In this document: positions 1 through 9,080 of the stretch, in pieces
Numbering within the stretch: position 1 is the stretch's first letter
Layout: the number at the start of each line of letters is the position of its first letter
Source: Maricaulis parjimensis
GTDB lineage: Bacteria > Pseudomonadota > Alphaproteobacteria > Caulobacterales > Maricaulaceae
Assembly (NCBI RefSeq): GCF_016817355.1
Contig: NZ_JADOTT010000001.1
Span: 546,072 to 610,071 of the forward strand
Direction of reading: 5' to 3'
Length of the DNA: 64,000 nucleotides
Program-made: the position numbers and the translations under genes
The notes under the pieces: model-generated
Told to the model about the DNA's origin: nothing
The model's database searches: none
Seen by the model: only the letters and a program-made list of their open reading frames with translations

Positions 1-664
1 CCGGGAAATGGGCTTCCGGCATTTCCATGTTCGCGGTCAAAAAGGCATGCATGGCGTGGCCATCGCCTCGAAACTGCCGCTGGAAGACCTGCCGGACGAG
101 GATCTCTGCCCCAAGGCCGAAGCCCGTCACCAGCGGGTCATGGTGGAAGGCATTGAACTGCACAATTTCTACATCCCCGCCGGCGGTGACGAGCCGGACG
201 TGGAAACCAATCCGCGCTTTGCCCACAAGCTCGCCTTCCTGGACCGCATCGAGGCCTATTTCGCCGGACGTGCCGCGGAAAACCCACCCCTCATCCTGGT
301 CGGTGATTTCAACATCGCGCCCTATGAGCATGATGTCTGGTCGCACAAGCAATTGCTCAAGGTGATCTCCCACACCCCGGTCGAGACCGAAGCGCTGGAG
401 CGGATCCGCAAGACCTGCGATTTCGCCGATGTGGCGCGCGAACTCATTCCGATGGACGAGAAGATCTATTCCTGGTGGAGCTATCGCGCGCGTGACTGGA
501 AGAAAGCCAATCGCGGCCGCCGTCTCGACCATATCTGGGCCGCTCCCGCCGTGCGCGAACGCGCCCTGGCCGGTGGCCGGGACGCGTTCCGCATCTGGGA
601 AGACACGCGCAGCTGGGAAAAACCCTCCGACCACGCGCCGGTGGTGCTGGAGATCGGCAGCTAG
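1..664 (+). CDS. xthA: Exodeoxyribonuclease III, 5' end missing
   Basis: This is the C-terminal part, about 220 residues, of an ExoIII-type AP endonuclease / 3'-5' exonuclease of base-excision repair. The reading frame is open from base 2 (R-E-M-G-F-R), so the true start lies upstream of the window; the ATG at base 8 is internal. The family's late motifs are present: LVGDFNIAP with the catalytic Asp-Asn pair, then the C-terminal SDHAPV with the Asp-His pair. A GRRLDHIWA segment before it also fits the EEP fold. The gene converges on cenR with only 3 bases between the stop codons, so it has no private terminator that I can see. Identification is by family motifs; only the missing N-terminus limits it. 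Confidence 0.93.
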   Translation, partial: REMGFRHFHVRGQKGMHGVAIASKLPLEDLPDEDLCPKAEARHQRVMVEGIELHNFYIPAGGDEPDVETNPRFAHKLAFLDRIEAYFAGRAAENPPLILVGDFNIAPYEHDVWSHKQLLKVISHTPVETEALERIRKTCDFADVARELIPMDEKIYSWWSYRARDWKKANRGRRLDHIWAAPAVRERALAGGRDAFRIWEDTRSWEKPSDHAPVVLEIGS

Positions 665-667
665 AGC

Positions 668-1354
668 CTAGCTCTGCAGCCGGTAACCACCGCTTTCCGT
701 GACGAGAAGCCGAGCCTGGCCGGGATCGGGCTCGATCTTCTGGCGCAAGCGGTAGACATGGGTTTCCAGCGTGTGGGTCGTCACCGCCGGATTATAGCCC
801 CAGACCTCGTGCAGCAGCTCGTCGCGCGGTACCGGCTTGCCGCCGGCCCGGTAGAGGTATTTGAGGATATTCGTCTCTTTCTCGGTGAGGCGGACCTTGC
901 GATCCTCCCCGACGAGCAACAGCTTCATGGCCGGGCGGAATTCATAGGGCCCGATCTGGAAGACGGCATCCTCGCTCTGCTCATGGCTGCGCATATGGGC
1001 GCGCACACGGGCCAGAAGGACGGAGAATTTGAAGGGCTTGGTGACATAGTCATTGGCGCCCGATTCCAGACCCAGGATCTGGTCGGCATCGGTGTCCTGC
1101 GCCGTCAGCATGACGATCGGGGCAGACAGGCCATTCTTGCGCATCAAGCGGCAGGCCTCGCGGCCGTCCATGTCCGGCAGATCGACGTCCAGAAGCACGA
1201 CGTCGGCGCGTTCGTCCTTGGCCAGCGCCATACCCTGGCTGGCATTGGCCGCCGACAGGGTGCGGAATTCCTCATGAAGGGCGAATTGTTCGGCCAGCGC
1301 CTCGCGCAGGTCGTCATCATCGTCCACGATCAGGATGGTCTTTTGTGCGCTCAT
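668..1354 (-). CDS. cenR: OmpR-family response regulator, CenR-like
   Basis: A 228-residue two-domain response regulator. The receiver domain (about residues 5-120) has the acidic cluster at 11-15, the phospho-acceptor Asp56 in LLDVDLPD, Thr84 and Lys106 (TKPF). The C-terminal winged helix (about 130-226) shows LTEKETNILKYLYR and HTLETHVYRLRQKIEPD. Sequence and position next to xthA, a few genes from parAB, match CenR, the essential cell-envelope regulator known in Caulobacter, so I infer that role. No sensor kinase lies beside it, as is the case for CenR. Its own upstream region (1355-1610) carries no other gene; I could not define a promoter there. CenR identity is by recall of the family, not by a search. 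Confidence 0.85.
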   Translation of the reverse strand: MSAQKTILIVDDDDDLREALAEQFALHEEFRTLSAANASQGMALAKDERADVVLLDVDLPDMDGREACRLMRKNGLSAPIVMLTAQDTDADQILGLESGANDYVTKPFKFSVLLARVRAHMRSHEQSEDAVFQIGPYEFRPAMKLLLVGEDRKVRLTEKETNILKYLYRAGGKPVPRDELLHEVWGYNPAVTTHTLETHVYRLRQKIEPDPGQARLLVTESGGYRLQS

Positions 1355-1610
1355 TCTGTGATCATGCCCATTTCACGGCGCAAGGCAAATACTGCCGACC
1401 GGCAGGAATTGCCCGGCAAATTTTGCGCCTTCAGCCCGATTAGTCCTGTGTTTTTCATGCTTAATATGTGGTCCCGATTTTGCTGGGTAAGTCCCGAGTC
1501 CGAAACCGGACACACATCCGTGGTGGGGGAGGCGAGACGGACGATCGTGCAGCCTGTTTGCACAGCTTGTCCCTCGCCGACCACCGCGTTTCCGCTCTAG
1601 ACTATCGCTC

Positions 1611-2111
1611 ATGGATTGGCAGGTCTCCCGCAAAGGCCAAATGGCCCTTGGCGCGCGCACCGTACGCGCAGCCCTTGGTAAAGAGGGAATCACGGATGCG
1701 TCAGCCAAGCGCGAGGGCGATGGAGCCACCCCGTTGGGCCGCTATCCCCTGCGGCGGGTCTACTACCGCGCCGACCGGGTCGCCCGGCCCGAAACAGCCC
1801 TGCCGGTCCGGCAAATCCGAAAAGATGATGGCTGGTGCGATGCCCCGGACGATGCGGCCTACAACCGCCCGGTCCGCCTGCCCTACAAAGCCTCCCACGA
1901 AGAATTATGGCGCGAGGACGGGCTCTACGACCTGATCCTGGTGCTGGGCCATAATGATGATCCGCCGGTTCCCGGCCTGGGGTCGGCGATCTTCCTGCAT
2001 TGCAAGCGCGGTGATTACGAGCCGACCCAGGGCTGTGTCGCGCTCGACCCGGCCGATGTGACCGAATTGCTGGCCCAGGCCAGGCCCGGCGACCATATCG
2101 TGATCGACTAA
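1611..2111 (+). CDS. L,D-transpeptidase family protein (YkuD fold)
   Basis: A 166-residue YkuD-domain protein. The active-site signature is visible near the C-terminus: His in IFLHCKRGDY, then TQGCVAL with the candidate nucleophilic Cys. Proteins of this family make 3-3 crosslinks in peptidoglycan or attach proteins to it. Oddly, I see no signal peptide: the N-terminus MDWQVSRKGQMALGARTV is polar, and no earlier in-frame start exists, so export is unexplained. The same short form occurs as a conserved hypothetical in alphaproteobacteria (recall), and its substrate is unknown. The stop overlaps the convergent yggS stop by 3 bases. The start is the first ATG of the frame. Confidence 0.75.
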   Translation: MDWQVSRKGQMALGARTVRAALGKEGITDASAKREGDGATPLGRYPLRRVYYRADRVARPETALPVRQIRKDDGWCDAPDDAAYNRPVRLPYKASHEELWREDGLYDLILVLGHNDDPPVPGLGSAIFLHCKRGDYEPTQGCVALDPADVTELLAQARPGDHIVID

Positions 2112-2785
2112 TCCTCGCGCGGGCCGAAAAACCCGGTCCCGACCCGTACGGATGTGGCGCCCAGGCGGATGGCCGTTTCGAAATCGGCACTCATTCCCAT
2201 GGACAGACGCGGCACATCATTCTCGCGGGCCAGCTTGGCCAGAAGGGCAAAATGCAGCCCGGCCGGTTCCTCGACCGGCGGGATACACATCAGCCCCTCG
2301 ATTTCGAACCCGTAATCCGACCGAATGCTGGCCAGGAAGTCCGGCAGGTCCGCCGGCGCAATGCCGGCCTTCTGCGGCTCATCACCCGTATTGACCTGGA
2401 CATAAAGGCGCGGCGTCCGCCCGCTCTCATCCATCGCCTTGCGCAGGGCCCGGGCAAGCTTGTCCCGGTCCAGCGTTTCGATAACGTCGAACAGGGCCAC
2501 GGCATCTGCCGCCTTGTTGGTCTGCAAGGGTCCGATCAGGCGCAATTCCAGATCGGGGTGATCGGCGCGGCGGCTCTCCCAATGGGATTGGGCTTCCTGC
2601 ACGCGGTTCTCCCCGAAGACACGCTGGCCAGCCGCCAGGGCAGCATCCAGGCGCGCCTCGCTCTGGCGTTTGGAGACGGCGACAAGCGTGATATCGGAAG
2701 GGTCACGCCCGGCATCCCGGGCAGTGTCACGGATCGTATCGAGCAGGTCTTGCCGACGGTCGGCCATATCAGGTTGAGAGGTCAT
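2108..2785 (-). CDS. yggS: YggS-family PLP homeostasis protein
   Basis: A 225-residue PLP-binding protein of the YggS/PROSC family, which buffers pyridoxal phosphate and affects amino-acid and vitamin B6 homeostasis. Family motifs are visible: LVAVSKRQ with the PLP-binding Lys, FGENRVQEA, HLIGPLQTNK-like LRLIGPLQTNKAA, and near the end LSMGMSADFETAIRLGATSVRVGTGFFG. The reading frame runs open upstream of base 2785, but the family's N-terminus (MTSQPDMADRRQDLLDTI) supports ATG at 2785; a second ATG at 2767 is also possible. This ATG overlaps the divergent ATG of the ThiE/TenI-like gene, so the two genes share almost no promoter space. Confidence 0.9.
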   Translation of the reverse strand: MTSQPDMADRRQDLLDTIRDTARDAGRDPSDITLVAVSKRQSEARLDAALAAGQRVFGENRVQEAQSHWESRRADHPDLELRLIGPLQTNKAADAVALFDVIETLDRDKLARALRKAMDESGRTPRLYVQVNTGDEPQKAGIAPADLPDFLASIRSDYGFEIEGLMCIPPVEEPAGLHFALLAKLARENDVPRLSMGMSADFETAIRLGATSVRVGTGFFGPRED

Positions 2786-3401
2786 GATGCCGCCATATGA
2801 TGCCGGCGCTTTCTTGGCAAGACAGGCAGCCCGCCTCGAGGGGGCTGCATTTTCGCCGCTGCCGCCCTTGCTGGCACTGACGGACCCGCAGCGGACGCCG
2901 GACCCGGTCGCCCTGGCCGAGCGCCTGCCTGCGGGATCCGGTCTCATCTACCGGCATTATGGCGCGACGGACCGGTTTGCGACCGCACGGGCATTGGCCC
3001 GTATCGCCCTGTCGCGGGAACTGGTCTTCCTGGTGTCTTCGGATGCCGCACTGGCGCGGGCCGTCGACGCAGATGGCCAGCACTTTCCGCAAGCCCGCAC
3101 CGTTGAGGCGCTGAAAGCCCGGCGCAGGGGCGATCCCGGCCTGTTCACCAGCGCCTGTCACGGACACAACGCCCTGATGCGGGCCGCGATGTGCGGCGTG
3201 GACGCGGTCTTGCTCTCACCCATCCTGCCCAGCGCCAGCCCAAGCGCGGTCCGGCCCCTTGGTCTAATGCGCGCGAGCGGCCTTGTCCGGCAGAGCCGGC
3301 TGCCGGTCTATGCGCTGGGCGGAATCCAGGCGCAAAGCATCAGGCGTTTGAAAGGGTTTGGTTTTTCAGGAGTAGCCGCAATCGGCGGCCTGTCTGGCTG
3401 A
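2784..3401 (+). CDS. Thiamine phosphate synthase / TenI-like protein
   Basis: A 205-residue TIM-barrel protein resembling ThiE/TenI. It shows LLALTDPQR at the start, CHGHNALMRAAMCGVDAVLLSPILPS in the middle and PVYALGGIQAQSIRRLKGFGFSGVAAIGG at the phosphate-binding end. The middle segment lacks the usual G-P-x-x-P-T-x-T-K motif of true ThiE, so thiamine phosphate synthesis is uncertain; TenI-type or another function is possible. ATG codons occur at 2784 and 2787; a GAGAGG stretch at 2776-2781 fits the second better. No other thiamin gene is nearby. It is divergent from yggS with overlapping start codons. Confidence 0.65.
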   Translation: MMPPYDAGAFLARQAARLEGAAFSPLPPLLALTDPQRTPDPVALAERLPAGSGLIYRHYGATDRFATARALARIALSRELVFLVSSDAALARAVDADGQHFPQARTVEALKARRRGDPGLFTSACHGHNALMRAAMCGVDAVLLSPILPSASPSAVRPLGLMRASGLVRQSRLPVYALGGIQAQSIRRLKGFGFSGVAAIGGLSG

Positions 3402-3409
3402 TCCCAGGA

Positions 3410-3853
3410 TCAGAAGCGCAGCGCGGACTCGAACTTGATTTCCGGCTCGCGGCGGTCTTCCAGGGATGTGTCACCGCGCAGGGTGAAATACTCGCTGTCC
3501 GGAGAGGCAAAGCGCAGCTCACCACCAACCCGGAAACGCTCGCCCAGATTCACGAAGGCGCCGGCGCTGACATCCTCACGCGCAATGCGCGTGTCGGAAT
3601 GGTCATCAATGCCCAGCGTGATACCCCAGCGGCCGCCGGAGGATTCCCAATCGAAGGTCTCGATCTCGTCCAGTTCCGGGTGGGGGCTGTCATTCATGGA
3701 CAGAGTGAAGGCTTCATACCAGGGCGTCTCGCCTTCCGGCGTGACCGTGTCCTGGGCCATGGCGGGAGTTGCACACAGGCACAGCGCCGTTGCCATCACG
3801 GCCACGGACGCGGTTTTTCCAACAATGCCAAACGGATAAGCCCGCTCACGCAT
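3410..3853 (-). CDS. NtrZ-like periplasmic protein
   Basis: A 147-residue secreted protein. The N-terminus has a basic start (MRER), a hydrophobic core (SVAVMATALCLCA) and a signal peptidase I-like site ATPAMAQ near residue 34. The mature part is acidic and contains SGGRWGITLGIDD, then a beta-rich C-terminus ending in Phe (FESALRF). Size, signal peptide and position between cenR and parAB match NtrZ, a periplasmic protein reported in Caulobacter to act on the NtrY sensor kinase; this link is by recall and not proven here. The C-terminal aromatic residue also resembles small outer-membrane proteins, the main alternative. Confidence 0.6.
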   Translation of the reverse strand: MRERAYPFGIVGKTASVAVMATALCLCATPAMAQDTVTPEGETPWYEAFTLSMNDSPHPELDEIETFDWESSGGRWGITLGIDDHSDTRIAREDVSAGAFVNLGERFRVGGELRFASPDSEYFTLRGDTSLEDRREPEIKFESALRF

Positions 3854-3956
3854 GGAAATTCTCCCTCACACTCTTTCTTCTAACGCAGGCGGGAGGGCCA
3901 GCCCAAGCAGAATCTACCGTGGCTCTTACAGAATCCTTTCGGCTGTGGCGGAATTG

Positions 3957-5180
3957 TCAAAACTGCCAGCCGAGCTCCAGGAAAGCCGTCAAACTGTCAG
4001 TGTTCGATTTCTGGCGTCCGGCCGGTGTCCAAACAGGTTCCTGCCGCTCCTGGGCCTGCACACCGAAGCCCGCAATCCAGCGCTCGCCCAACAGGCGCGA
4101 ACCGCCCGCCTGCCAGCTGGTTCCGTCGACATGGACGGCATCATCGGAAAAGCCGGCATATTCCAGCGTCCACAACCAGTCGCCGCTCTCATACCCGGCC
4201 GAGGCCGACCAGGCCCGGTAACCGGCTTCCTGTGAGAGACCATTGTCAGATACGAAGGCCCGGGCACCCGCAGACCAGGCACCATGAGCCCAGCGCACAC
4301 CCAGATCATAGGCGCGCAAGCCGTCAAAACCGGGCAAACCGGTCGCATCATCGCCGTGCGACAGGCCCAGTGAGGCTTCAAATTCATGATCCCCGCGCCG
4401 CAGCGCGTAATGGACACCCAATTCCAGCACATCGTCAAAGACCGGGCTGACCAGTCCGGCCAGCCCGTATTCACGGGCGCAATGGTCCAGGCCGCACATC
4501 CGGACGGACGGCGTCCAGGAGGCCGAGGCCCGGAGCGTACCGACACTGGTTTCCTGCCCCAATGCGATGGAACGGAACAGGATTTTGGCGTCCTGGCCGG
4601 AGCTGAAATTCTCTGTCCTCGCGCCCTGCAACCCACCCGTATCCACACGGCCACCATCGGCGCGGCTCAGCCGGAAGGCCCGGGGCCCGCCGGTATGGTC
4701 CTGGCGGGCCGCCCCTTCGGTCCGGCCAATGCGCAGCTCGCCCCAACCGGTTTCATGGAAGATATAGGCGGTATCCAGCACGCCCCGTGTGTCGTCACCC
4801 TCCGGTGCCCCGGCCGTTCGCAGGCCGGAGGCGGGACCCTGCAGACCGGCGCAATCCCCCTGGCCGGGCGGACAGTTTCCGGCCAGCCCACCAAATCCAC
4901 GATGTCCGTTTTCACTTTGCACCCGGCCGCCCAGAACAAGGCCGGAGCGGCGCCCGGCCTCATTGAAGCGTTCGAAAGTGACGTCACCATCCAGGTCGAA
5001 CAGGATGTCGGACGCCCCGTCGCCTGCCCGCAGAACAGTGCCGGCCTGGATGTCCAGCCGGGTGCTCTCGGTCTCGAAATCTGAATAGGGATCGGAGAAA
5101 GCGTCCTGAGGGAATGCCGGCGGGCCCGCAATAGCTCCGGACAACGCTGCGATGGATATCGCGCCAAATGTCCGCTTCAT
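3957..5180 (-). CDS. Porin-like outer membrane beta-barrel protein
   Basis: A 407-residue outer-membrane protein. It begins MKRTFGAISIAALSGAIAG with a signal-peptide core and a likely cleavage near AFPQDA. The mature part alternates short amphipathic strands rich in Gly, Ser, Trp and Tyr, has the porin-like segments GWGELRIGRTEG and YDLGVRWAHGAWSAGARAF, and ends in the classical barrel terminus ELGWQF. Two Cys pairs (NCPPGQGDC; MCGLDHC) probably sit in external loops. This fits a gram-negative general-porin fold; the substrate is unknown. The frame is open upstream to 5279, but ATG 5180 gives the signal peptide. Confidence 0.75.
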   Translation of the reverse strand: MKRTFGAISIAALSGAIAGPPAFPQDAFSDPYSDFETESTRLDIQAGTVLRAGDGASDILFDLDGDVTFERFNEAGRRSGLVLGGRVQSENGHRGFGGLAGNCPPGQGDCAGLQGPASGLRTAGAPEGDDTRGVLDTAYIFHETGWGELRIGRTEGAARQDHTGGPRAFRLSRADGGRVDTGGLQGARTENFSSGQDAKILFRSIALGQETSVGTLRASASWTPSVRMCGLDHCAREYGLAGLVSPVFDDVLELGVHYALRRGDHEFEASLGLSHGDDATGLPGFDGLRAYDLGVRWAHGAWSAGARAFVSDNGLSQEAGYRAWSASAGYESGDWLWTLEYAGFSDDAVHVDGTSWQAGGSRLLGERWIAGFGVQAQERQEPVWTPAGRQKSNTDSLTAFLELGWQF

Positions 5181-5446
5181 AACTTGCGGTCCCGCCGATC
5201 GGCCCCGTCCCCCCGGACGTCGCGCCTTACAGGAAATTAAGCGGCGGTTGGGGTCAAGCATGCGTGCCTGTTCGATCACGTCTTCTCACAAATCTGTTGC
5301 AAGCGGGCCACGGTCACATCGGGTGCCTTTCACCGCTGGCACAGCGTGTATCGCGTGCTATACAAACCTTTCAAAGAAAAGAGCGCATCCGCGTTCTCGG
5401 TTCTCCCGTGTGTAACCGCTGTTCAGTGTCGAAGGAGTCTCGGCTT

Positions 5447-5944
5447 ATGCCTGACCGTCGGATTCTCGGAGCTATCCTCTCCGCCGCCATCCTTTTCGTT
5501 CCCGCCTGCGCCTCCAATAACGCGGCCGGGGATTCCGCTTCCGAACAGCGTTCCGGACTGCGCCTTCCGTCCCTGCCCAACCCGCTGGCCCGCAATAATG
5601 AAAACTATGACGTCGAAGGGATCGGCGTGAATGGTTATCTGTGGCGCGCCAGCCTGGACACGATCTCCTTCATGCCGCTGGCTGAGGTGGATCCGTTCGG
5701 CGGTGTGATCATCACGGACTGGTATGCCAATCCGCAAATGCCGACCGAACGCTTCAAGCTGACGGTTTACATCCTGGATACGCGCCTGCGTGCCGACGCG
5801 CTGGCCGTGAACGTGTTCCGCCAGGTACGTGACGAAACGGGCGGCTGGGTCGATGCCCAGACCAGCACCGAAACCGCCTATGAAATCGAAAACGCGATCC
5901 TGACCCGGGCTCGCCAGCTGCGCATTTCCCAGCTGGAAGACTAG
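5447..5944 (+). CDS. DUF3576 domain lipoprotein
   Basis: A 165-residue lipoprotein. The signal sequence [21 protein letters not shown] gives a lipobox VPAC at residues 18-21. The mature part contains [36 protein letters not shown], characteristic of the DUF3576 family found in alphaproteobacteria; its molecular role is unknown. It lies just upstream of leuS and lptE, a conserved arrangement in this group, so an envelope role connected to LptE is possible but only inferred. GAAGGAG at 5431-5437 decides the ATG at 5447 over the open frame further upstream. Confidence 0.85.
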   Translation: MPDRRILGAILSAAILFVPACASNNAAGDSASEQRSGLRLPSLPNPLARNNENYDVEGIGVNGYLWRASLDTISFMPLAEVDPFGGVIITDWYANPQMPTERFKLTVYILDTRLRADALAVNVFRQVRDETGGWVDAQTSTETAYEIENAILTRARQLRISQLED

Positions 5945-5976
5945 CCCGCGCGCTGGCTTCGCAGCGAGACAAGACC

Positions 5977-8574
5977 ATGAGCCGATACAATCCCCGCGAG
6001 GCCGAACCCAAATGGCAATCGGCCTGGGCGGCGCGTGATGCGTTCAAGGCCGGTGGCCCGGACGCCGATACCTCCAAGCCGAAATACTATGTGCTGGAGA
6101 TGTTCCCCTATCCGTCAGGGCGCATCCATGTCGGCCATTCGCGCAATTATACGATGGGTGATGTGGTCGCCCGCTATAAGCGCGCGCGTGGCTTTGATGT
6201 GCTTCACCCGATGGGCTGGGACGCATTCGGCCTGCCGGCGGAGAATGCGGCACGCGAGCGCGGCGTTCACCCCGGCGCCTGGACCTATGAGAATATCCGC
6301 GTCATGCGGGCGCAATTGCAGCGCCTCGGCCTGGCTCTGGACTGGTCCCGCGAAATCGCCACCTGTGATCCGGCCTATTATCGGCACCAGCAAGCCATCT
6401 TCCTGAAACTGCTGGATAAAGGCCTAGCCTACCGCAAGACGGCGAAGGTCAATTGGGACCCGGTCGACCAGACCGTTCTGGCCAATGAACAGGTGATCGA
6501 CGGACGCGGCTGGCGTTCTGGCGCCCTCGTCGTCCAGCGCGAACTGGACCAGTGGTTCTTCAAGATCACCGATTATGCCGACCAGCTGACCGATGCGATC
6601 GCCGATCTGGATCGCTGGCCGGACAAGGTTCGCACGATGCAGTCCAACTGGATCGGGCGGTCTCGCGGTGCCGAGGTTTCCTGGCCGATTGCTGACAATG
6701 GCCTGGCCGAACGCTTCGGCCAGACGATCGACGTCTTCACCACGCGTCCGGACACGCTATTCGGGGCCAGCTTCCTGGCCCTCGCGCCGGACCACCCCAT
6801 CGTCAAGGCCCTGGCCGAGGATGATCCGGAGATTGACCGCTTCTGTCATGACTGCGCCCGCATGGGCACGACGGAAGAAGAGATTGAAAAGGCGCCCAAG
6901 CGCGGCGTCGACCTGGGCTTCACCGTCAAGCACCCGCTTGATCCCAATTGGGAAATCCCGGTCTGGTCTGCGAATTTCGTGCTTTCGGGCTATGGCACGG
7001 GCGCCATTTTCGGCTCCCCGGCCGGCGATCAGCGCGACCTGGATTTCGCCCGCAAATATGATCTTCCGGTCACGCCGGTTGTCCTGCCGCCAAATACGGA
7101 TCCGGCCGATCACAAGATCAAGGACGAGGCCTATACGGCACACGGCACGATCTATAATTCCCGCTTCCTCGACGGTCTGGAAACGGCCGACGCCATCGAG
7201 CGCGCGATCGAGGAACTGGAGAAGGTCGGCCTGGGCAAGGGCGCAACCAGCTATCGCCTGCGCGACTGGCTGGTCTCGCGCCAACGCTATTGGGGCTGCC
7301 CGATCCCGGTCATCCATTGTGAGGATTGCGGCGCTGTTGGTGTGCCGGAAGACCAGCTGCCCGTGGAATTGCCCGAGGATGTCACCTTCGACCATCCCAG
7401 CAATCCGCTGGAGCGCCATCCGACCTGGAAACACACGGACTGCCCCAAATGCGGCAAGCCGGCCCGCCGGGAAACCGACACGCTGGACACCTTTGTCTGC
7501 TCGTCCTGGTATTTCCTGCGCTTTACCTCGCCCTGGTCCGAGACCGAGCCCTTCGAAGCGGCCCATGCGGAACGCTGGATGCCGGTCGACCAGTATGTCG
7601 GCGGCATTGAACACGCCATCCTGCACCTGCTCTATGCGCGCTTCTTCACGCGGGCGCTCAATGATTGCGGCCTGATGAATTTGCCGGGCGGCGAGCCTTT
7701 CGCCGGTCTCTTCACCCAGGGCATGGTGACTCACGAGACCTACAAATCGTCGGAAGGCAAATGGCTCCTGCCGACAGATGTCGAACGCAAGGACGGTCAG
7801 ATCGTCGAAATCGGAACCGGCAAGCCGGTCACGGTCGGCGCGATCGAAAAAATGTCCAAGTCCAAGAAAAACGTCGTGGATCTGGACGCTTTCGTCGATG
7901 ATTACGGGGCCGATGCGGCCCGCTGGTTCGTTCTGTCCGACAGCCCGCCGGAGCGGGATGTGGAATATACGGACAGTGGTGTGGAAGGCGTCTGGCGTTT
8001 CGTCCAGCGCCTGTGGACCACCGTCTCCTCCCTGCCGGAAGGGGCACCGGGACCGGACACCGTCGCCGTCAATGCGACCGGTGCCGCCCTGGATATCCGC
8101 AAGGCCGCCCACAAGGCACTGCATGTCATCACCGATGCGATCGAAGGCTTCCGCTTCAACTCGGCCGTGGCCCAGGTCCATGATCTGGTCAATGCGCTGC
8201 GCAAATATGAGCCGGCTGATGCAGACGGGATTGCCGCCAAGGCCGAAGCCCTGGGCATTCTGGTTCGCGTCATCGCACCTTTCGTACCGCACCTCGCCGA
8301 GGAATGCTGGGAGACATTGGGCGGTGAAGGCCTGGTCATCGATGCGGCCTGGCCGGAAGCCGATCCGGCCCTGCTGGTCGAGGACACGGTGACCATGCCG
8401 ATCCAGATCAATGGCAAGCGTCGCGCCCAGATTGACGTCGCCAAGGGCACACCGGAGGAGGAGGTAAAATCCCTCGCTCTGGCCCAGGACGGGGTGGTGC
8501 GCGCGACGGAAGGGCTTACAGTGCGCAAAGTGATCGTCGTACCCGACCGGATCGTCAACATCGTCGTGGGATAA
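5977..8574 (+). CDS. leuS: Leucyl-tRNA synthetase
   Basis: An 865-residue class I aminoacyl-tRNA synthetase that charges tRNA-Leu. The HIGH-type motif is HVGH at residues 51-54 after FPYPSGR, followed by [11 protein letters not shown]. The editing (CP1) domain spans roughly 220-420, with [20 protein letters not shown]. The KMSKS loop is at about 625-629 ([10 protein letters not shown]). A zinc-like cluster [25 protein letters not shown] is present. Length is normal for the bacterial enzyme. It starts 32 bases after the DUF3576 gene and is followed after 5 bases by lptE, so the three are probably cotranscribed. Confidence 0.98.
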   Translation: MSRYNPREAEPKWQSAWAARDAFKAGGPDADTSKPKYYVLEMFPYPSGRIHVGHSRNYTMGDVVARYKRARGFDVLHPMGWDAFGLPAENAARERGVHPGAWTYENIRVMRAQLQRLGLALDWSREIATCDPAYYRHQQAIFLKLLDKGLAYRKTAKVNWDPVDQTVLANEQVIDGRGWRSGALVVQRELDQWFFKITDYADQLTDAIADLDRWPDKVRTMQSNWIGRSRGAEVSWPIADNGLAERFGQTIDVFTTRPDTLFGASFLALAPDHPIVKALAEDDPEIDRFCHDCARMGTTEEEIEKAPKRGVDLGFTVKHPLDPNWEIPVWSANFVLSGYGTGAIFGSPAGDQRDLDFARKYDLPVTPVVLPPNTDPADHKIKDEAYTAHGTIYNSRFLDGLETADAIERAIEELEKVGLGKGATSYRLRDWLVSRQRYWGCPIPVIHCEDCGAVGVPEDQLPVELPEDVTFDHPSNPLERHPTWKHTDCPKCGKPARRETDTLDTFVCSSWYFLRFTSPWSETEPFEAAHAERWMPVDQYVGGIEHAILHLLYARFFTRALNDCGLMNLPGGEPFAGLFTQGMVTHETYKSSEGKWLLPTDVERKDGQIVEIGTGKPVTVGAIEKMSKSKKNVVDLDAFVDDYGADAARWFVLSDSPPERDVEYTDSGVEGVWRFVQRLWTTVSSLPEGAPGPDTVAVNATGAALDIRKAAHKALHVITDAIEGFRFNSAVAQVHDLVNALRKYEPADADGIAAKAEALGILVRVIAPFVPHLAEECWETLGGEGLVIDAAWPEADPALLVEDTVTMPIQINGKRRAQIDVAKGTPEEEVKSLALAQDGVVRATEGLTVRKVIVVPDRIVNIVVG

Positions 8575-8579
8575 GCCCT

Positions 8580-9080
8580 ATGCGCATGCGCCGTACTCTT
8601 CTGGCCAGTTTGGCCCTGACCGCCACGCTCGGTCTGGGCGCATGCGGGTTCACGCCCATGTATGGTCAGGACGGTCGCGCTGCGGTCCTGTCCGACATTG
8701 CCGTTGTGACCGGCGAAGAGCGGATCGACTTCCTGCTGCAGCAAGCCCTGCTGGATGCCATGGACGCCCGCCACGGGCGCGAGCTGTATCAATTGCGGGC
8801 CGAGGTTCGCCAGAGCTCCATTCCGCTCGGCATCGGTGCCGATGCCGTTGTCCGTCGTTACACGATCCGGCTGCGAGTCGATTATGCGGTCTACCGGACC
8901 GGTGAAATCGATCCGGTTCTGACCGGACGCGCGAGTGGCTCTGCGTCCTATGATTTGTCCAACTCGCCCTATTCGGCCCTCGTCTCCGAACAGGATGCCG
9001 AAGAACGCGCGGCGGACATGGCCGCTGAACAGATCACAGCCCAGCTGCTGCGCGCGCTCCACAATATGGACGGCTCGTGA
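8580..9080 (+). CDS. lptE: LPS-assembly lipoprotein LptE
   Basis: A 166-residue lipoprotein. The signal peptide (residues 1-21) ends in the lipobox LGAC with Cys22, followed by GFTPMYG, the typical start of mature LptE. LptE plugs the LptD barrel in the outer membrane and helps deliver lipopolysaccharide to the surface. The rest (FLLQQALLDAMDARHG, YTIRLRVDYAVYRTGEIDPVLTGRASGSASYDLSNSPYS) follows the family pattern. It sits between leuS and holA exactly as in other proteobacteria (leuS-lptE-holA), which strongly supports the call. Its TGA overlaps the GTG start of holA. Confidence 0.92.
   Translation: MRMRRTLLASLALTATLGLGACGFTPMYGQDGRAAVLSDIAVVTGEERIDFLLQQALLDAMDARHGRELYQLRAEVRQSSIPLGIGADAVVRRYTIRLRVDYAVYRTGEIDPVLTGRASGSASYDLSNSPYSALVSEQDAEERAADMAAEQITAQLLRALHNMDGS

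Noticed and set aside
5181-5446. Extended N-terminus or small gene before the DUF3576 lipoprotein
   Set aside because: The frame is open from 5264 but lacks a ribosome site and would bury the lipoprotein signal; I see nothing else in this 266-bp gap.
6757-8292. 511-codon minus-strand frame inside leuS
   Set aside because: leuS is unambiguous in this region; the antisense product has no recognisable motif.
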